From Formicarius rufipectus (taxonomy: Eukaryota > Chordata > Aves > Passeriformes > Formicariidae), in contig VXAU01003156.1 of the NCBI GenBank assembly GCA_013399695.1, positions 1,872,219 through 1,936,218 on the forward strand: a stretch of 64,000 nt of DNA, read 5' to 3'. Positions 26,081 to 38,483 of this stretch are shown here, one piece after another (the stretch's first letter is position 1; the number at the start of each line of letters is the position of its first letter). Both the position numbers and the translations under genes were made by a program. The notes below the pieces were generated by a model, which saw nothing but the letters and a program-made list of their open reading frames with translations, was not told where the DNA came from and did no database searches.

Positions 26081-29000
26081 AGTGAAAATTAAGACATTTT
26101 TAACTAACTCAAAAATATTTCTTTTATTCATTGACTATCACGCTGGCAGAACAATTGCATCTATAACAAACAAACACAACAAGCCCTCGGATAGGTTATC
26201 AAAGGTACCTCATGTTTTCCTGTCAAAGACCCATGAACTTTCACTGGATCACTGTCCCAAATCCTCCTGAGACAAGAAAGTGCTGACTTACCAGTTTTAA
26301 AGATGAGAATTTGAGGCAAATAAACTAAATTGTCATCTCCTCCCCTGGCTGATACTTTGAACAGGATGGAAAATCCCCTTCTCTCTTTTAGCCAGTACAT
26401 TTGCACAGGACCCGAAGTCTTCCCAAATTTCAGCTGACATAATGAAAAATTACATATATTTAGAATATACATACACTCTTCCTTGCAGTGCTATTTTCCA
26501 CTCCTGGTTCTGACTGATTGAACACCCCAAGATCAAAGAATTCCATTACACTCTGAGTATTCTATTAATTGCTTCATTACTTTGTAAGTTTGGGGTGAAC
26601 CCTGAAAGTGTCTGAGATGCAGGAAGCAACTACATAGCAAGAATATTGGGGAGATACACTGCACAAATTCCTACTAACATCTAACCCCTCAGAAGAAAGT
26701 AGTACTAAATCAGAAAGTCTGCAGGAAGCATGAAGTGTGCCCAGGCAGCTGCTGGTGCTGGCACAGCATGTCCCCAACAGCTTTTCATGGCATTGCAAAG
26801 GGGTTGCTGTTCATTCACTCCACTGTTTCCAACCTAAGGCAACACATGGAGGACTGACCTTAGACCCCTGTTCAAGGTCAAACAAACATTTCTGAGACAA
26901 CAGCTCAGGTCTCTTCTGATCCCAGGATCAGAGGTCTTGGTCATAAGATGGCACTTCTGGAAAATCTGACCATGAAGGGATATCTTCTCAACAGTTTGGA
27001 AGGCATCTAATTAACACTCTGAAGTATTTTAGAAACACCATGGGCAGGAAGCCTTTGCTCTGTAGCCCAGGATGTTACACTTCATGCAGTCAGTAGGAAC
27101 ATGATACTGCAGAGAACTAAGGAAGGTGTTGAAAACCATTCTCCGAAGAGTCTCCCTCATTGAGATTTACAGGCAGCCCAAGGCAAGAGGCTCATTCCAG
27201 TTTTCCATGAAACTAGGAAGATGAGACAGCATGCTTCAGTCTGCACCAAATATAGGGGAACAAGCAGCACAACTGGCCCCTCACTTTCAGTGACAGGAAT
27301 ATTCAGTGTCATTTTGCTTGACTGACAGAAATCAGCACGGATTCAAAAAAGTTCATCCAAGCATGAGGTTTGTTTTCCACTGAAAGGGACAAGGTGGCAA
27401 TGAATGAAAACAGAAACTGAGAAGCAGCACAGAAGGAAAACATCCAAACAGGGAAGTGATTTGTCTCTGTCTTCACACTACTTTCAAACAACACAGCGCA
27501 CAGAACTTCAAAGTGTTAGTTATGGTCACGTAAGTGAAGAAATCTCATCAGGTGCCATCGATCTCCTATTTCCCCCAAAGTTCTTGGAACTCCTGGGGAT
27601 CCCAATCATTTGCCCTGCTACTTCTCTTTGTTCCGTTTGGGGATATGAGCAGCAATGCCAAATTCCTGTGCCTCTCTGCCAGTGCAACAGGGTTCTTGTT
27701 TGTTAAATCACTCAATAAATATCAGCATAACAGAGCAAGTCCTCAGCGAATCGGTGAATTGCAGCAAATGCTTTTGTTGCACAGGTTCATCCATCTTATT
27801 TGAAACAGCTTCACACATCACTGGGAGAGTATTACCTGCCAAGGTAGCAAAAAAGTCCCACCTAGCTCCACATCAAGCCAGATTCCAACTGCAAATAAAC
27901 AAGCACACTAGAGTTCCTGTAGAAGTCAGATGTACCTTGGTACATCCACATATGCACTGCCCATTTCTGGGCCCCTGTCTGGGCTTGCACACGTTCCCTT
28001 GCAATATCAGCACGTTGCTTTGTTCACTGTGTCTGCAGCAGCTCAGATTTTGGGCTTTGCTTTAGTCAATTCTAAGAGCAGCAAACCCCCTCAATTACAG
28101 CAGGGGATTTGAGAACACTTTACAGAAGTCTGAAGAATTACACCTGTTCTTTTGATCAGCCTTGTCTGTACAGTTTGAGCAGTGAATGCCTGAAGCTGTT
28201 TCAGAACTTTGCTCAGGGCTCACTGGTAAAGGTAATTCAACAACACATCAGAATCTGATTGTCATTTTGGCCAGGACAGTTTTAATAACTGAGCAATCAG
28301 GATTTATTTATTACTACTACTCCTAGCAAAAGCAGCAATTATAATTTTTTTTAATAAACAACTTAAGCATATTTCAGTGCCTTACATTTTCTCCTTGGTG
28401 AACAAATGTTGTATCACATACGAAACTCAAATATCAGAAGTACCATTTAGTGTTTAGACCAAAATCTAAAAATTACACAAAAAAAAAAGAACCTAGAACC
28501 AGTAGTCTTATAGCAAAAGTAAAGCCCCTTTCCCATGCAGTCCTAAAGGCATTCAAGGGGAACAAAAGACAAACTGTGAAATCTCAGCTTATAGCATTAG
28601 TCCTCACAAGAGCTTTGTCCTCAGCTGTAGTTACTCACAGGCTAATTTAGCCAGAGGAAGTGTTCTTTCATTTCTAAAATAGAAGATAGCTGTGAGTTAT
28701 CAAAAGGGACTCTACCATTAGTACAGTATCACTGGAACTCCACTTTTCAAGTGCTAACTAAGGAAGGCAGTGTAGAGAAAGGATAAAATCTAAATCCCCA
28801 TGTCATTTTACATTTGCTTACAGATGGGTAGCTCAGAAACAACTGGAATTTTCAGCACTTCCTCAAAAGGTGTAGGATCCACCTCACATATCCTTCCCCA
28901 CATTCAGAAGTTTCATGTTAGTTTCTCACAATCACAGTGAGAAAGTCAAACATGTATCTGATTTATGTCAGAACAACATTGTCTTATACACTCAAGATTG

Positions 29001-29817
29001 CTAAAAAGGCAAGAACAGACTGCACCAGGTTGAATATTTTGCTATTATAATGATAAACATACCCGTGCATAAGTACTTTACTGTTAGCTCTAGTTCAACT
29101 AGACTATCTGGATGGTACATTAAATACTTCCAGTTTCACATGTAGTTAAAAGTTGGAGGACCAAGGCTGTGAATCAAAAAACATTCAATAACTGCTCTGT
29201 TTATCATTTACTTGTACATTAAACACTGCCTTTTCTGCTTATTTTTCTAAGTGGCCTTTCTGTTTCTGAATCTGCATGCCAACAATGACAGATCACTTGG
29301 AGGTGGGAGTTGTTGGCATGGAGCAGAGAACAAGAAGGGCTAAACCCTCTTGTTTTGACAGTTCCAGTAGCCTCTGAGTGTCTGCTGAGTCATCCACTCT
29401 CCACTTGACCTCTCTCTCTTCAAGGTGGTGTTTATAAACAGCCTGCCCCTTAGAGTGCTATCAGCTTCCCATATGCTGGTTTTGGTTTGATCATTCTGAT
29501 CTTCACATTTATTCTACACCTTAGGGTAGGAGGGGTCTCACACACCAAGGAATATGCTATTTTACATCCTTCCTTTCCTTCCTCCCATGTTACTGCTAGA
29601 AAACCTGGATGCCAGGGCTTAATGTGACTTGTTTTGGTATATGTTGGCTTCAAGGGAAGTGGACACTAAATAATTTAACCAATATAAATAAAGCAGCAAA
29701 GAAAAGTAAACTTCAGGGATCCAAGGAAGTGATACACAAGAACTCACTACTGCTGCCCATCCTTTTTGGTTAGAAGAATATGCACACAAATTCCTCACAA
29801 CAGTCTAAGTCACAGGC

Positions 29818-30471
29818 TGTGTTGGTTTAGAGTCAAACCAGCAGAAGAAATGAATCCAACTCAGAATGGGATTGCAAATCAGAAGAACAATTCAATAAGA
29901 AAGATCACAAAATACATTGAGATAGAAAGAAAATCCCTCTGACTCACAAACACAGATGTGGAGCACAAGCAGGATGGAGCTCACCAACCCCTGTGCTGAG
30001 CACCACACGGGCCCCATGAGCTCAAAGCAAAAAGAAAGAAGAAACCTACCAGTGAAAATGATGGTTGCAGTCCAGTTGACAGTCCCAGTCTTGATAAGGC
30101 TCTACTTCTCCTCTGGATCTGACCAGAGCTCACTCCCAAAACCCCAAGCTTATCTACCCTTGGGCTCAGATGGGAACGCCCAGTCCCTCCCCCAGGGTGG
30201 GGAGTTTCCCAAGGGGGGATTTACTCTGTGAGGTCAATCAGGGCATATTTTTGGCCATCAGCAGACATGACCCCTCAGGTGGGTGGGAAGGCACCAATGA
30301 CTCTTCAGAGAAAAGTTATCACACCTGAGTCATTGGCCTTATCCCACAGAAGTTCCCTGGCAGCTGCTGCCAATAGGCCATGATGAGCAGGTCATGAGAA
30401 AAATGACCCACAGGGTTTAGAATCTACCCCCACCCAGTGACAAACTGATCCTGGTTCTGATAACCAGGACC
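29818..30471 (+). mobile_element. solo LTR, ERVL-like, copy 3 (most diverged)
   Basis: It starts TGTGTTGGTTTAGAG and ends AACCAGGACC, so the final A of the family end is changed. The flanks are CAGGC (29813-29817) and CAAGC (30472-30476), a 5-bp duplication with one mismatch. It has several small internal deletions relative to copies 2 and 4, including the stretch before the last 120 bases, and more substitutions, so it is probably the oldest of the four. TGAGTCA (30326-30332) followed by ATTGG and the GATA core are still present. Confidence 0.87.
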
Positions 30472-30476
30472 CAAGC

Positions 30477-33400
30477 ACATCTTCTCACAGAGGCTCACAA
30501 CAGCTGGTTGACATTAATTGAGCAGAACATGAAAGAATGTCACAGACTTGTTAAGAATTAAGGCAGGGAACTCCCAAAGACACATTCTAAAACATGGCTA
30601 TGGATAAAGGGTCACATATACATAGTCACATATACATAGTTTTCCTTCATAAAATAAAAACTTTCCAATTTATTTCTCAACTCCTTCTTTTCAACAGCTG
30701 TCATATGTCAGGCATCTCAGATGGCTTTACCAATCCTTTGTAATGTTACACTGTCAACACTTGATCAAGTGTTGTCAAGTCATCACTAACAAAACACTCA
30801 TTTCTTTAGAAAGAAAACAGGGTAGTTAATTTATAGCAAGAACTGGGACTTCTGTGCTCTCCTGGGATAATCAATAAAAGATCTCCTGAGAAAGCCTGAA
30901 TTCCACATACTGTAAACCATTTATCAGATTTATTTTGAAAAACACTCAGAGCATTTAGAATCCTGATGCTGTCCCTCTGGTACATCCCAGTGCTGCAGAA
31001 AGCGTCACATTACAACCTTCACACCCCCAAATCCTCACCACCTTTAGTTGGCCTGCAAGCTCTCAGTTTGCCACACAAGCCACAGCAGGGCACTGAGCAC
31101 CAACAGAGGGCTGAGACTGCCTTCTTTGCTGGCACTTCCACTTGACTGGCTGCTCTGACTGGTCTGTAGCAGTGAGGAACATTCTCAGCAGTGAGTAGCA
31201 CCCTGCTGCTGACTTTCCAGAAGCCAAGGTTTGCCCAGGTGTTTGAAACACTGATTTTCTTTTCAGAACAAAGCCCAATGGTTTTCAATTTTTATGCAAA
31301 TTCTCATATATTTTTCCCTTGTAATTGCACACATAAAATATTCCAATAGATACACTAAAAGCAAGCAAGAGTTCACACCCCAATTGTTATCCATTTGCCA
31401 GCACTTTTCTAGAAAATCAGAAGGGAATTTGGAACTTCACACTAATTCAATGAGTAGAAAAGCATGGGAAAAACCACTTCTCTGCCTGCAGTGATCAATT
31501 TTGAACTAGTTTTGACTTCTAAACCTTATGGGAACAGAAGGATAAAGCTAGGATTGGGTCCAGGAATGTGTGTCACATTCCCTTGTTACCAAAGCACTGC
31601 AGTTCCTCAGCCAGCCAGGTTCTCTTCATGGCATTCTGGTTTCCTTGGGGGAGCCCAAGATCAACAGACATAGCCCACATTTAAGCAACTCTTTCCCCCG
31701 ACTCCTGTGTAGCTACAGGAAGGACTACCAGCTTCAGAGTATTTTTCTCTATAGAATTAATGTGTTGTAATACACAGATGAAATATCCTAAAATGGTGAT
31801 TGCAGTGACAGGACAGATTCCAGCAGATCACAGAGCATGCTTCCATCAAGACCAGTGTCTATTGAGTTACCCTTGCCTTTGACATGCAGCCTTATTAGCT
31901 CTCCATGTGAAACTGGGCTCCAGTCAAAATTATGTTCTCATGTGCACAGAATGACCTGAGAGTTTTGAAGGTACTACTTGTCTGCTAGGAAGTGGATAAA
32001 GATTTCAAATCACAGGCATCTTTTGAAATTGTACACAACATTGCCTCTCATGCAGCAAATGAGGGCTGCTCTTTCAGAATTGTGGTAAGCTCTGTCCCCA
32101 GGCCTTCAATGGTTTGACTTCACACACATGAAAATTAACAAGCTTCCCCTACAAGTGTCACAACAATCACCACAGATCCACTGAAGGCAGTTTATTTACA
32201 TCTCCAGTTTTAATGGTAGGCATGTCAGAAAGAGGAGTTGTGAACACTTGTCTTAAGAGTAGCAATCCTGGTATAAGCCCCAGGAGGGGCAAATCCCACT
32301 TCAAGCAAACCCTGCACATGGTCCTTACTGCAGAGCCCCAAGAAACTCAAATGGACTTTGCAAGGGTTCCCTGTGACTGTTGCTCAGGGGCACACCTGAC
32401 AACTGCAAAAGCCAAGGCCCACATCCTCTCAGGGCTATATCCTAAGCAGTACCTTGCTTTCCAGACTCATCATGAAATAAAAGCTTAGAGATTCCAGGAA
32501 AGAAAAAACAGTCTTAATAAAATCCCCAATGGTTTCCATGTCCTCACTTCATTCTGCACAGCAAGACCTAAATTTACTTCCTGTAGCACAGCATTCCTGA
32601 TTCAGCATGATTACATTTCACATAGATGAAGAATAACACTCTTGATGCAAGTAGATTTCCCCAAGATGCTGCATTTAGTCCCAGCTGATTAGGTTCATTG
32701 CATCAGAAATACTTCACCATATGTAATTACCACAGCACAGTGTGTTTCCAAAATCATCCCTCAAGTCACAACTGTTTTCTAAAAGAAGAGGTTTGGACCC
32801 CGGGCTGTGAAGACAGGCTCATTTCAGCTAACAAGAAGTAGCACTGTAAATTTGCTTTCTGATTGACCAAAGAAGTGTTTGTAGTAATTTGGCAGCTAAT
32901 AACAGAATCATGCACACGCTTGGACACCATCTGAGCTTTCTTTGCTCCAACTGCTGCCACAAACACCACAGCTGAAAACAAGGTTAGCATACCTGAATCC
33001 ATGTCCCCAGCAGCACAGAGGGAGCTAACAGGGCTCCTTAGCCTGGGTGCAGCCCAGGCTGTTGTGAGTGACAGTCTCCTTGGATCTCTGCTGAAGGTTT
33101 GATCTGCAGGCCTAGAAGTGACCTAAAGGATCAGAGCAACAAGCACTTCACTGAGGAATCACCAGACATTCCAAGTGCTCACATTTTACATAGGCTTTCA
33201 TACAACCTGTGTGCAAACTGGGAAGTGTACTTGGGAAGTGTATTAAAGCTTTCCCTTTCAAGAGGAAGGGTAGAAATGGCCTGGACCTTAAACTCACTTG
33301 CTACAGTCATGTAACAGCACAAGATCTGATAGAAAGGTGAGAATCTTCCACTCACCTGGTGTGTAATCCTCAACTGTTGATTATTTGTTGCTGCAGTTCA

Positions 33401-34341
33401 GGTATCATCCAACAACTGTGCCCTTCCCACTTCATCTCCTCACGGTAAAACCACAGATGAGGCAACTTCAGGACTCTGTAATGTGACACACAACACAGCG
33501 CCTTCAGAGGATCATCCTCTAGGAGCAGTGGCTCATTTCCCCTTCCCCAGAGCTAACTGTTTGGATTTCTCCTTGAACACAAGCTTTGCACTCAATTAAA
33601 GCATCTTCAACCAGAGTCATCACGTTGTCTCTTCCTGAAAGGGAAGAGTGCAGAAGTACTTGCAGAACAAAACCAAACTAAAATAATAAGCTCATCAAAA
33701 CAATGATCAACTTGGTGGTGGAAGGAGGGGGCAGTATGAAACACTGGACAGTTCTCACCTATGCAGATTTCTAAGCACTTTTCCACGTGGTCACAATGCA
33801 TATTTCTGGGACTGCAATACACAAAAAAAAAAAACCCTGCTGACTACAACAAAGCCCACTAATTTCATGAAGTTATTTAAATTGCTGTGGTAGACAACGA
33901 AGTAGGTGAATTAATGCTTTCCCTGGCTTTGATCCAGGTAAGGTCAGAGCTTCTTAAAGGTGCTCCACTCCCTCAGTCTAATAAATCACTGACAGAGCAG
34001 CTTATCTAGCAGGCAGGTGACAGGACTAATAAAATATATCATAAGAGCACAATGACTAAAACTAATAGAGGTTTCAACTTGTTTGAAGGAAGTTGCCCAC
34101 CTGTGGCCTCCTGAAGAGTCAGGGACTGAGAACACGGGAAGGCAGAGCTGAGAGAGGGGGAAGATTCAACCATCGTGAAGGTTTCAGGATGATGTCACAG
34201 TGTAAGAACAGGATGTTGATTTAGTTCTGGAGCCAGTTAGCCCCAGATGTTGAAAGAAAGTGGATGGGGAGGAGGGAATCTCAACTCAGACTCTTGAGGT
34301 TCAAAAAATAAAACCGTGGGAAGAACTTGGAGGGAATCGAT
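30477..34341. other. unique noncoding DNA
   Basis: No gene is supported. Small features are a two-copy 14-bp tandem (CACATATACATAGT) at about 30613-30640, a perfect 20-bp palindrome at 30755-30774, and a twelve-A run near 33823. Open frames are short, without domains. Confidence 0.55.
30755..30774. repeat. perfect 20-bp palindrome
   Basis: The ten bases CAACACTTGA are followed at once by their exact reverse complement, with no spacer. It could form a small cruciform or bind a dimeric factor. It is isolated: no TE end is recognised on either side. Confidence 0.9.
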
Positions 34342-34665
34342 GCAGGCAGGATGAGGGGAGGCAGGATGAGGGGAGGCAGGNNNNNNNNNNNNNNNNNNNN
34401 NNNNNNNNNNNNNNNNNNNNNNNNNNNNNNNNNNNNNNNNNNNNNNNNNNNNNNNGAGGCAGGCAGGGGAGGCAGGGTGAGGAGAGGAAGGCTGAGGGGA
34501 GGCACGACGAGTAGAGGCAAGGCAGGATGAGGAGAGGCGGGATGAGGAGAGGCAGGCCGAGGAGGCAGGATGAGGGGAGGAGAGGCAGGACGAGGAGAGG
34601 TAGACAGGAGAGGCAGGATGAGGGGAGGCAATGAGGAGAGGCAGCCAGGCCGAGGAGCGGGACCA
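34342..34665 (+). repeat. purine-rich minisatellite (GGCAGGATGAGGGGA-like units)
   Basis: Units of roughly 10-16 bases built on GAGGCAGGATGAGGGGA repeat from about 34342 to 34665 on either side of a 75-base gap. Variants have GGCCGAGGA and ACGAGGAGA. The plus strand is almost pyrimidine-free apart from the single C and T in each unit. It lies directly upstream of the CpG island. The array is probably collapsed or misjudged in length because of the gap. Confidence 0.9.
34381..34455. other. assembly gap (75 N) inside minisatellite
   Basis: This run of N lies between repeat units of the same type on both sides, so the missing bases are almost certainly more of the same array. The true length is unknown. 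Confidence 0.97.
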
Positions 34666-34679
34666 GCAGTCAGGCTAAA

Positions 34680-34925
34680 GCCCCGGGTGAGCCGGGATGG
34701 GGGGTCCTGAGGGTGGGCAGGGTCACAGCCCCCATACCCTGCAGGCAGGCGGGCTCGCTGCCCTCCCGGCCGAGGGCCCCGCTGAGCTGCCCCTCGGCTG
34801 GAGCGGCTCCGTCAGCGCCTCCCTGTGAGGGGGCGACTGGGGACGGGCGGCCCGCGGCAACGAGGAAACAAAGAGACGGAACCGCGTCTTACATCTACCA
34901 CAAGGTATCACTCTCCCCGGGTCTT
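34680..34925. promoter_or_regulatory. small CpG island, candidate promoter / first exon
   Basis: I count about 21 CpG in 240 bases, against near absence in surrounding DNA, and the stretch is strongly GC-rich. It is the only such place in the window. A plus-strand candidate splice donor, CAAG|GTATCA, lies at 34904/34905 at the right edge, so a noncoding first exon read to the right is possible. On the minus strand GAT|GTAAGA (near 34893) is also donor-like, so direction is not settled. No TATA box or clear initiation codon context decides it. In birds most islands of this type mark promoters. Alternatives are an unlinked GC-rich patch created by the neighbouring minisatellite. Confidence 0.5.
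34694..34722 (+). other. G-quadruplex motif
   Basis: Five G-runs of three to six bases lie within 29 bases, separated by loops of 2, 6, 1 and 2 bases. This satisfies the usual four-run rule for an intramolecular G-quadruplex. It sits at the left edge of the CpG island, a common location near promoters. Confidence 0.7.
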
Positions 34926-37900
34926 TAATGTTCTGCTCGCTAGAAGACACACTAAACTATTTCCTCTTTTACTGCTTATACGACAAAAATAACCGCAGCT
35001 GTGACAACAGCGACGATTTTTACCCTAATGTAGTAAAACCCCTGGCCACTGGCAGAGCAAAGCCACTCTGAGGGGGTCCAGCTGTGCCACAGCCTCTCGC
35101 CCTCCTGCCGCTTGCTGTGCAGTGTTCCCCAGGCATTCTCCCACTAGGCAGAAGTGCCCTTCTTTGGCGACAGGGGCTTCTTCACACCTGCTTGCACCTG
35201 CATTTATTCGAGTCCTACCTGAACTCTTGGAAATAATTTACCCAAACTTACACACTGTATTCAAGATGAAAATCTCGTATCTTCACATAACTGCACCAAT
35301 TCTCTCCAGCCTACTTTAAGAGTATCACTTAGTGATCAAATAAACTCTTTCCCTGCAAGGTTTCATTGGAAAACTGTACGGTGAGAGATAATTCCTCAGA
35401 TCACTTGGGCCCTTTGGCAAAATGCTCTGTATCTATTCCTGCATGCCCCCAGCTCACTATGTTGTTTGTGTCTCCCTGAGAGCAGAGCCACACACGGTGA
35501 CATCCACCCAAACCCCTCTGTTTGCACCACCAGCACAGCTGTCCCGGGCTCCCTGCAGGGCCATGGAGGTGACCTTTGGTGCTGTGGGGCATGAGGACGT
35601 GCTGGCTGACACGGGGCAGTAGCAGAAAGGCATTGTGTTGGACCTGCTGGGTGAAGACCACACCGCCTTCTTTCCTGCACAGGCAGCACCACGGAATTAT
35701 TCATGAGGAAGATAAAGGGCCAATGGCACAGCAGTGATTTCTGCCCATGGTCAGGTTTCCCTGTCCTGAAAATCCTCGTTATTGCTCTCCAGCAACAGGG
35801 GAAGCGCTCATTTAATTCAGGGAAAATCAGTAACTTATCACAATCAATAAGCTTTTTCCACAAGTGAAAGAGATAAATGTGACTCCATGCCTACAGCCAA
35901 TTCTGCTGTTCTTATTAATTTTTTTGCATGTTTCAATGTGGTTTTACAGAGGGAAATCAAATCGTAATACCAGACTTTCTTTCTATCCCATGGAGCTGCA
36001 CCCCTTGATTAAGTGTCCTGATTTGGGCTACTGTAGAATTAATTAGTGGGATTTTTAGTAGCTGGTACAGTGCTGTGGTTTTTGGGTTTACTGTGAGAAT
36101 AATGTTGAAAACACACTTGTGTTTTGATTGTTCTAAGTCATGCTTACCCTGAGTCAAGGACTTCTCGGTGCTCTGCCAGAGGAGAAGTGCACAAGGAGCT
36201 GGGTGGGGAACACAGGCAGGACAGCTGACCCTCACTGGCCAGAGAGATATTCCATTCCATAGAACCATGCTCAGTATGGAAACTGGGAGCATTGGCCAGG
36301 AGTGAACTGCTGCTCAGAGACAGGGCTGGGCATTGATGAGTGGCTGGTAAACGTTTGTATTGTGCATCACTTATTTTTCATGTGTTTTATTGTCCTCTTT
36401 CTCATTTTCATTACAATCATTAGTAGGAGTAGTATCTTTATTTCAATTAAGAAACTGTTCCTATTTCAGCCCACAGATTTCCCTCTTTTCCTGGTTCTCC
36501 TCCCCGCCCATGGGGGCAGAGCCAGGGAACAGCTCCGTGGTACTCAGTTGCTGGCTGGAGCTAATCCCCAGCACTGAGGACACGACCATTCCTAGGAAAT
36601 GGTCCTGTAGCTCAGGATCTCGACCCGGTCACATTGTGCAGAGGCACAGTTATCTGCCAAGACACCACTTCAAATCCTGCTTCTCTGTATCAGAAACAGA
36701 CCACTATCAGGACCACTGTCAGCTTGTGAAATGCAACAGACATCAGCAGAAAAGTCTGTATTTAGTGAGCTTGATGAGAGCACATTTTCGATTCCCCTGA
36801 TGGCAGAACTGGGGAAAGCCAGCAGCAAGGTGGTCTATATGCTTCAGTACCACGTTTCTGCAAATCACAAGAGGAATTAGGCATGTTGGAGCCATAAAGG
36901 GCTAGCTACACTTATATCCATCATTGAGAAAAAGCAAGTTCCACTGCAAGAACGGGTAGTTTTAAATTTTCCCATTACACTTTTAACACATTGAGGAGGA
37001 ATCAGAACACTACCTAGAGCATTAGTATTTGGAACACAATATCCCAAGCAAACCTGTAATCTTATATAAGCAGATAGGACAGTATCCACCCAGGTCAGAA
37101 GAATGTAGCAGGTGCTAAACAGTGGCAAAGGAGCCTCCTCCCACTATAATTCTGCTTACATATGGTCATTCTACAAGTAACATCAGGCAAAATACTTTTT
37201 GACAGCAAGTTTGTTTTGAGATAAAACGTATTCCACAGTCCTGTCAGAGCACAGGTTAGCTGCAGCCTGTCCTTCAAGGCTGAGGGAGGATCTGGGACAT
37301 GAATCCACACACAGCCTCAAGGCAGAGGATCACAGGAATACCAACTGTTCCCATCATGGTTTTGACAGCCTACAACACGAATGCATTGAGGTCAAATCAA
37401 TCCTGGAAGTCAAGGCAACTACTGCATGCAAATAAAATAGCATCCACTTCACACAGGGGAGACTCAAAGCATGTTGCCTTAGCAATTAACTATCAGCCAC
37501 TTCAGAATGTGTTTACCCTGAAGATGAACTCTAGACAGCTGTCCATGGTCTGATCTCAGCTGGTAGGACTGTCAGGTTATACTGGCTAAAAATCCAGTGC
37601 AATGAATCTACCAAAATATCCATTCTCCATAGCAATAAAGGCCTGCTCATATTCCACATGCACAGGCACAATGTCTGCCAAGACAAAACTGCTTCATCCA
37701 TCTGAAATTTTTACACAGGCAGTTTGGAGTAAAATATTTCTGCACAGATGTCTGTTACTCATTGGGTCAAACTCCAGCTGGTGCAAGGTAGAGACACCAA
37801 ACAAGATAGACACTGCTCATCTGCCAGAAGTGAAACACTAAAATCCCAGAGTTACACCAAACAGTTCTAAATTTTAACGGGAGGGGTCTTTCCCCTTGAA

Positions 37901-38480
37901 ATTAAAGAGGGCGTACTTTCAACCAAGCAGCAGCAAATACACAGTTCAGGAGGTACAGTGAATCAAAGTTCTCACAGATTGACTCACTGTTCACTCCTAC
38001 AAGTGCAGACTCTGCTTTGGTCCCAATCCAGACAGGAAGAGACCAGGATGAATTGACTTTGACAAATGTAAGCTATTCCACATATGCTGGCAGGAAATGT
38101 TTGCATCAGTCAACCACAATTCTGCCAGGACTGCTAAACATCTTGTCAGTCTACACCATGAATGTGGTTAACACAAGGCAGAAGAGAATACTGAGGAGCA
38201 GATTTGAATAGATAGCTCTAATTGGAACTAACATTATTTTCAAAACCTAGGCAACAAATGCTCAGGCAGATGACATTCCCTCGCTGCTCACACCTTCTTG
38301 TCTGTACCACCATCCTCTCTCACAGTGAGTCAGTAATGTGGGTATCAGCCTCTAAGCAACTCTTTCTAAATTAAACTGCCCTAGGCTTTTCTATGTTAAA
38401 AAACTCATCCAGCTAGGTTAGCCTGATAGCCTCACACAGCAGAACAGAAGGCCTCAACACAGAGCTTGCCTAGCCTGCAG
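34926..38480. other. unique noncoding DNA
   Basis: No gene is supported. If the CpG island is a plus-strand promoter this would be intron 1. The stretch 36360-36480 is T-rich and 36470-36560 more GC-rich, but no exon could be defended. No TE is recognised before the CR1 element at the right edge. Confidence 0.5.
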
Positions 38481-38483
38481 AGA

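Larger units (their letters stand above)
18599..29812. other. unique noncoding DNA
   Basis: No gene is supported across this long stretch. Open frames stay under about 140 codons and come in overlapping sets without domains. Inside are a degenerate roughly 98-bp tandem duplication (21898-22075) and an AT-rich enhancer-like block (25955-26080). A C-rich, moderately GC-rich patch at 24080-24240 was inspected for exons, and none could be defended. Confidence 0.55.

Noticed and set aside
34281..34631. Pro/Leu-repeat protein frame on the minus strand
   Set aside because: This is the minisatellite translated, running through 75 N.
34713..34928. 71-codon frame in the CpG island as a possible first coding exon
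   Set aside because: The frame is favoured by GC richness and has no known N-terminal motif; a noncoding exon is equally likely, so no CDS was called.
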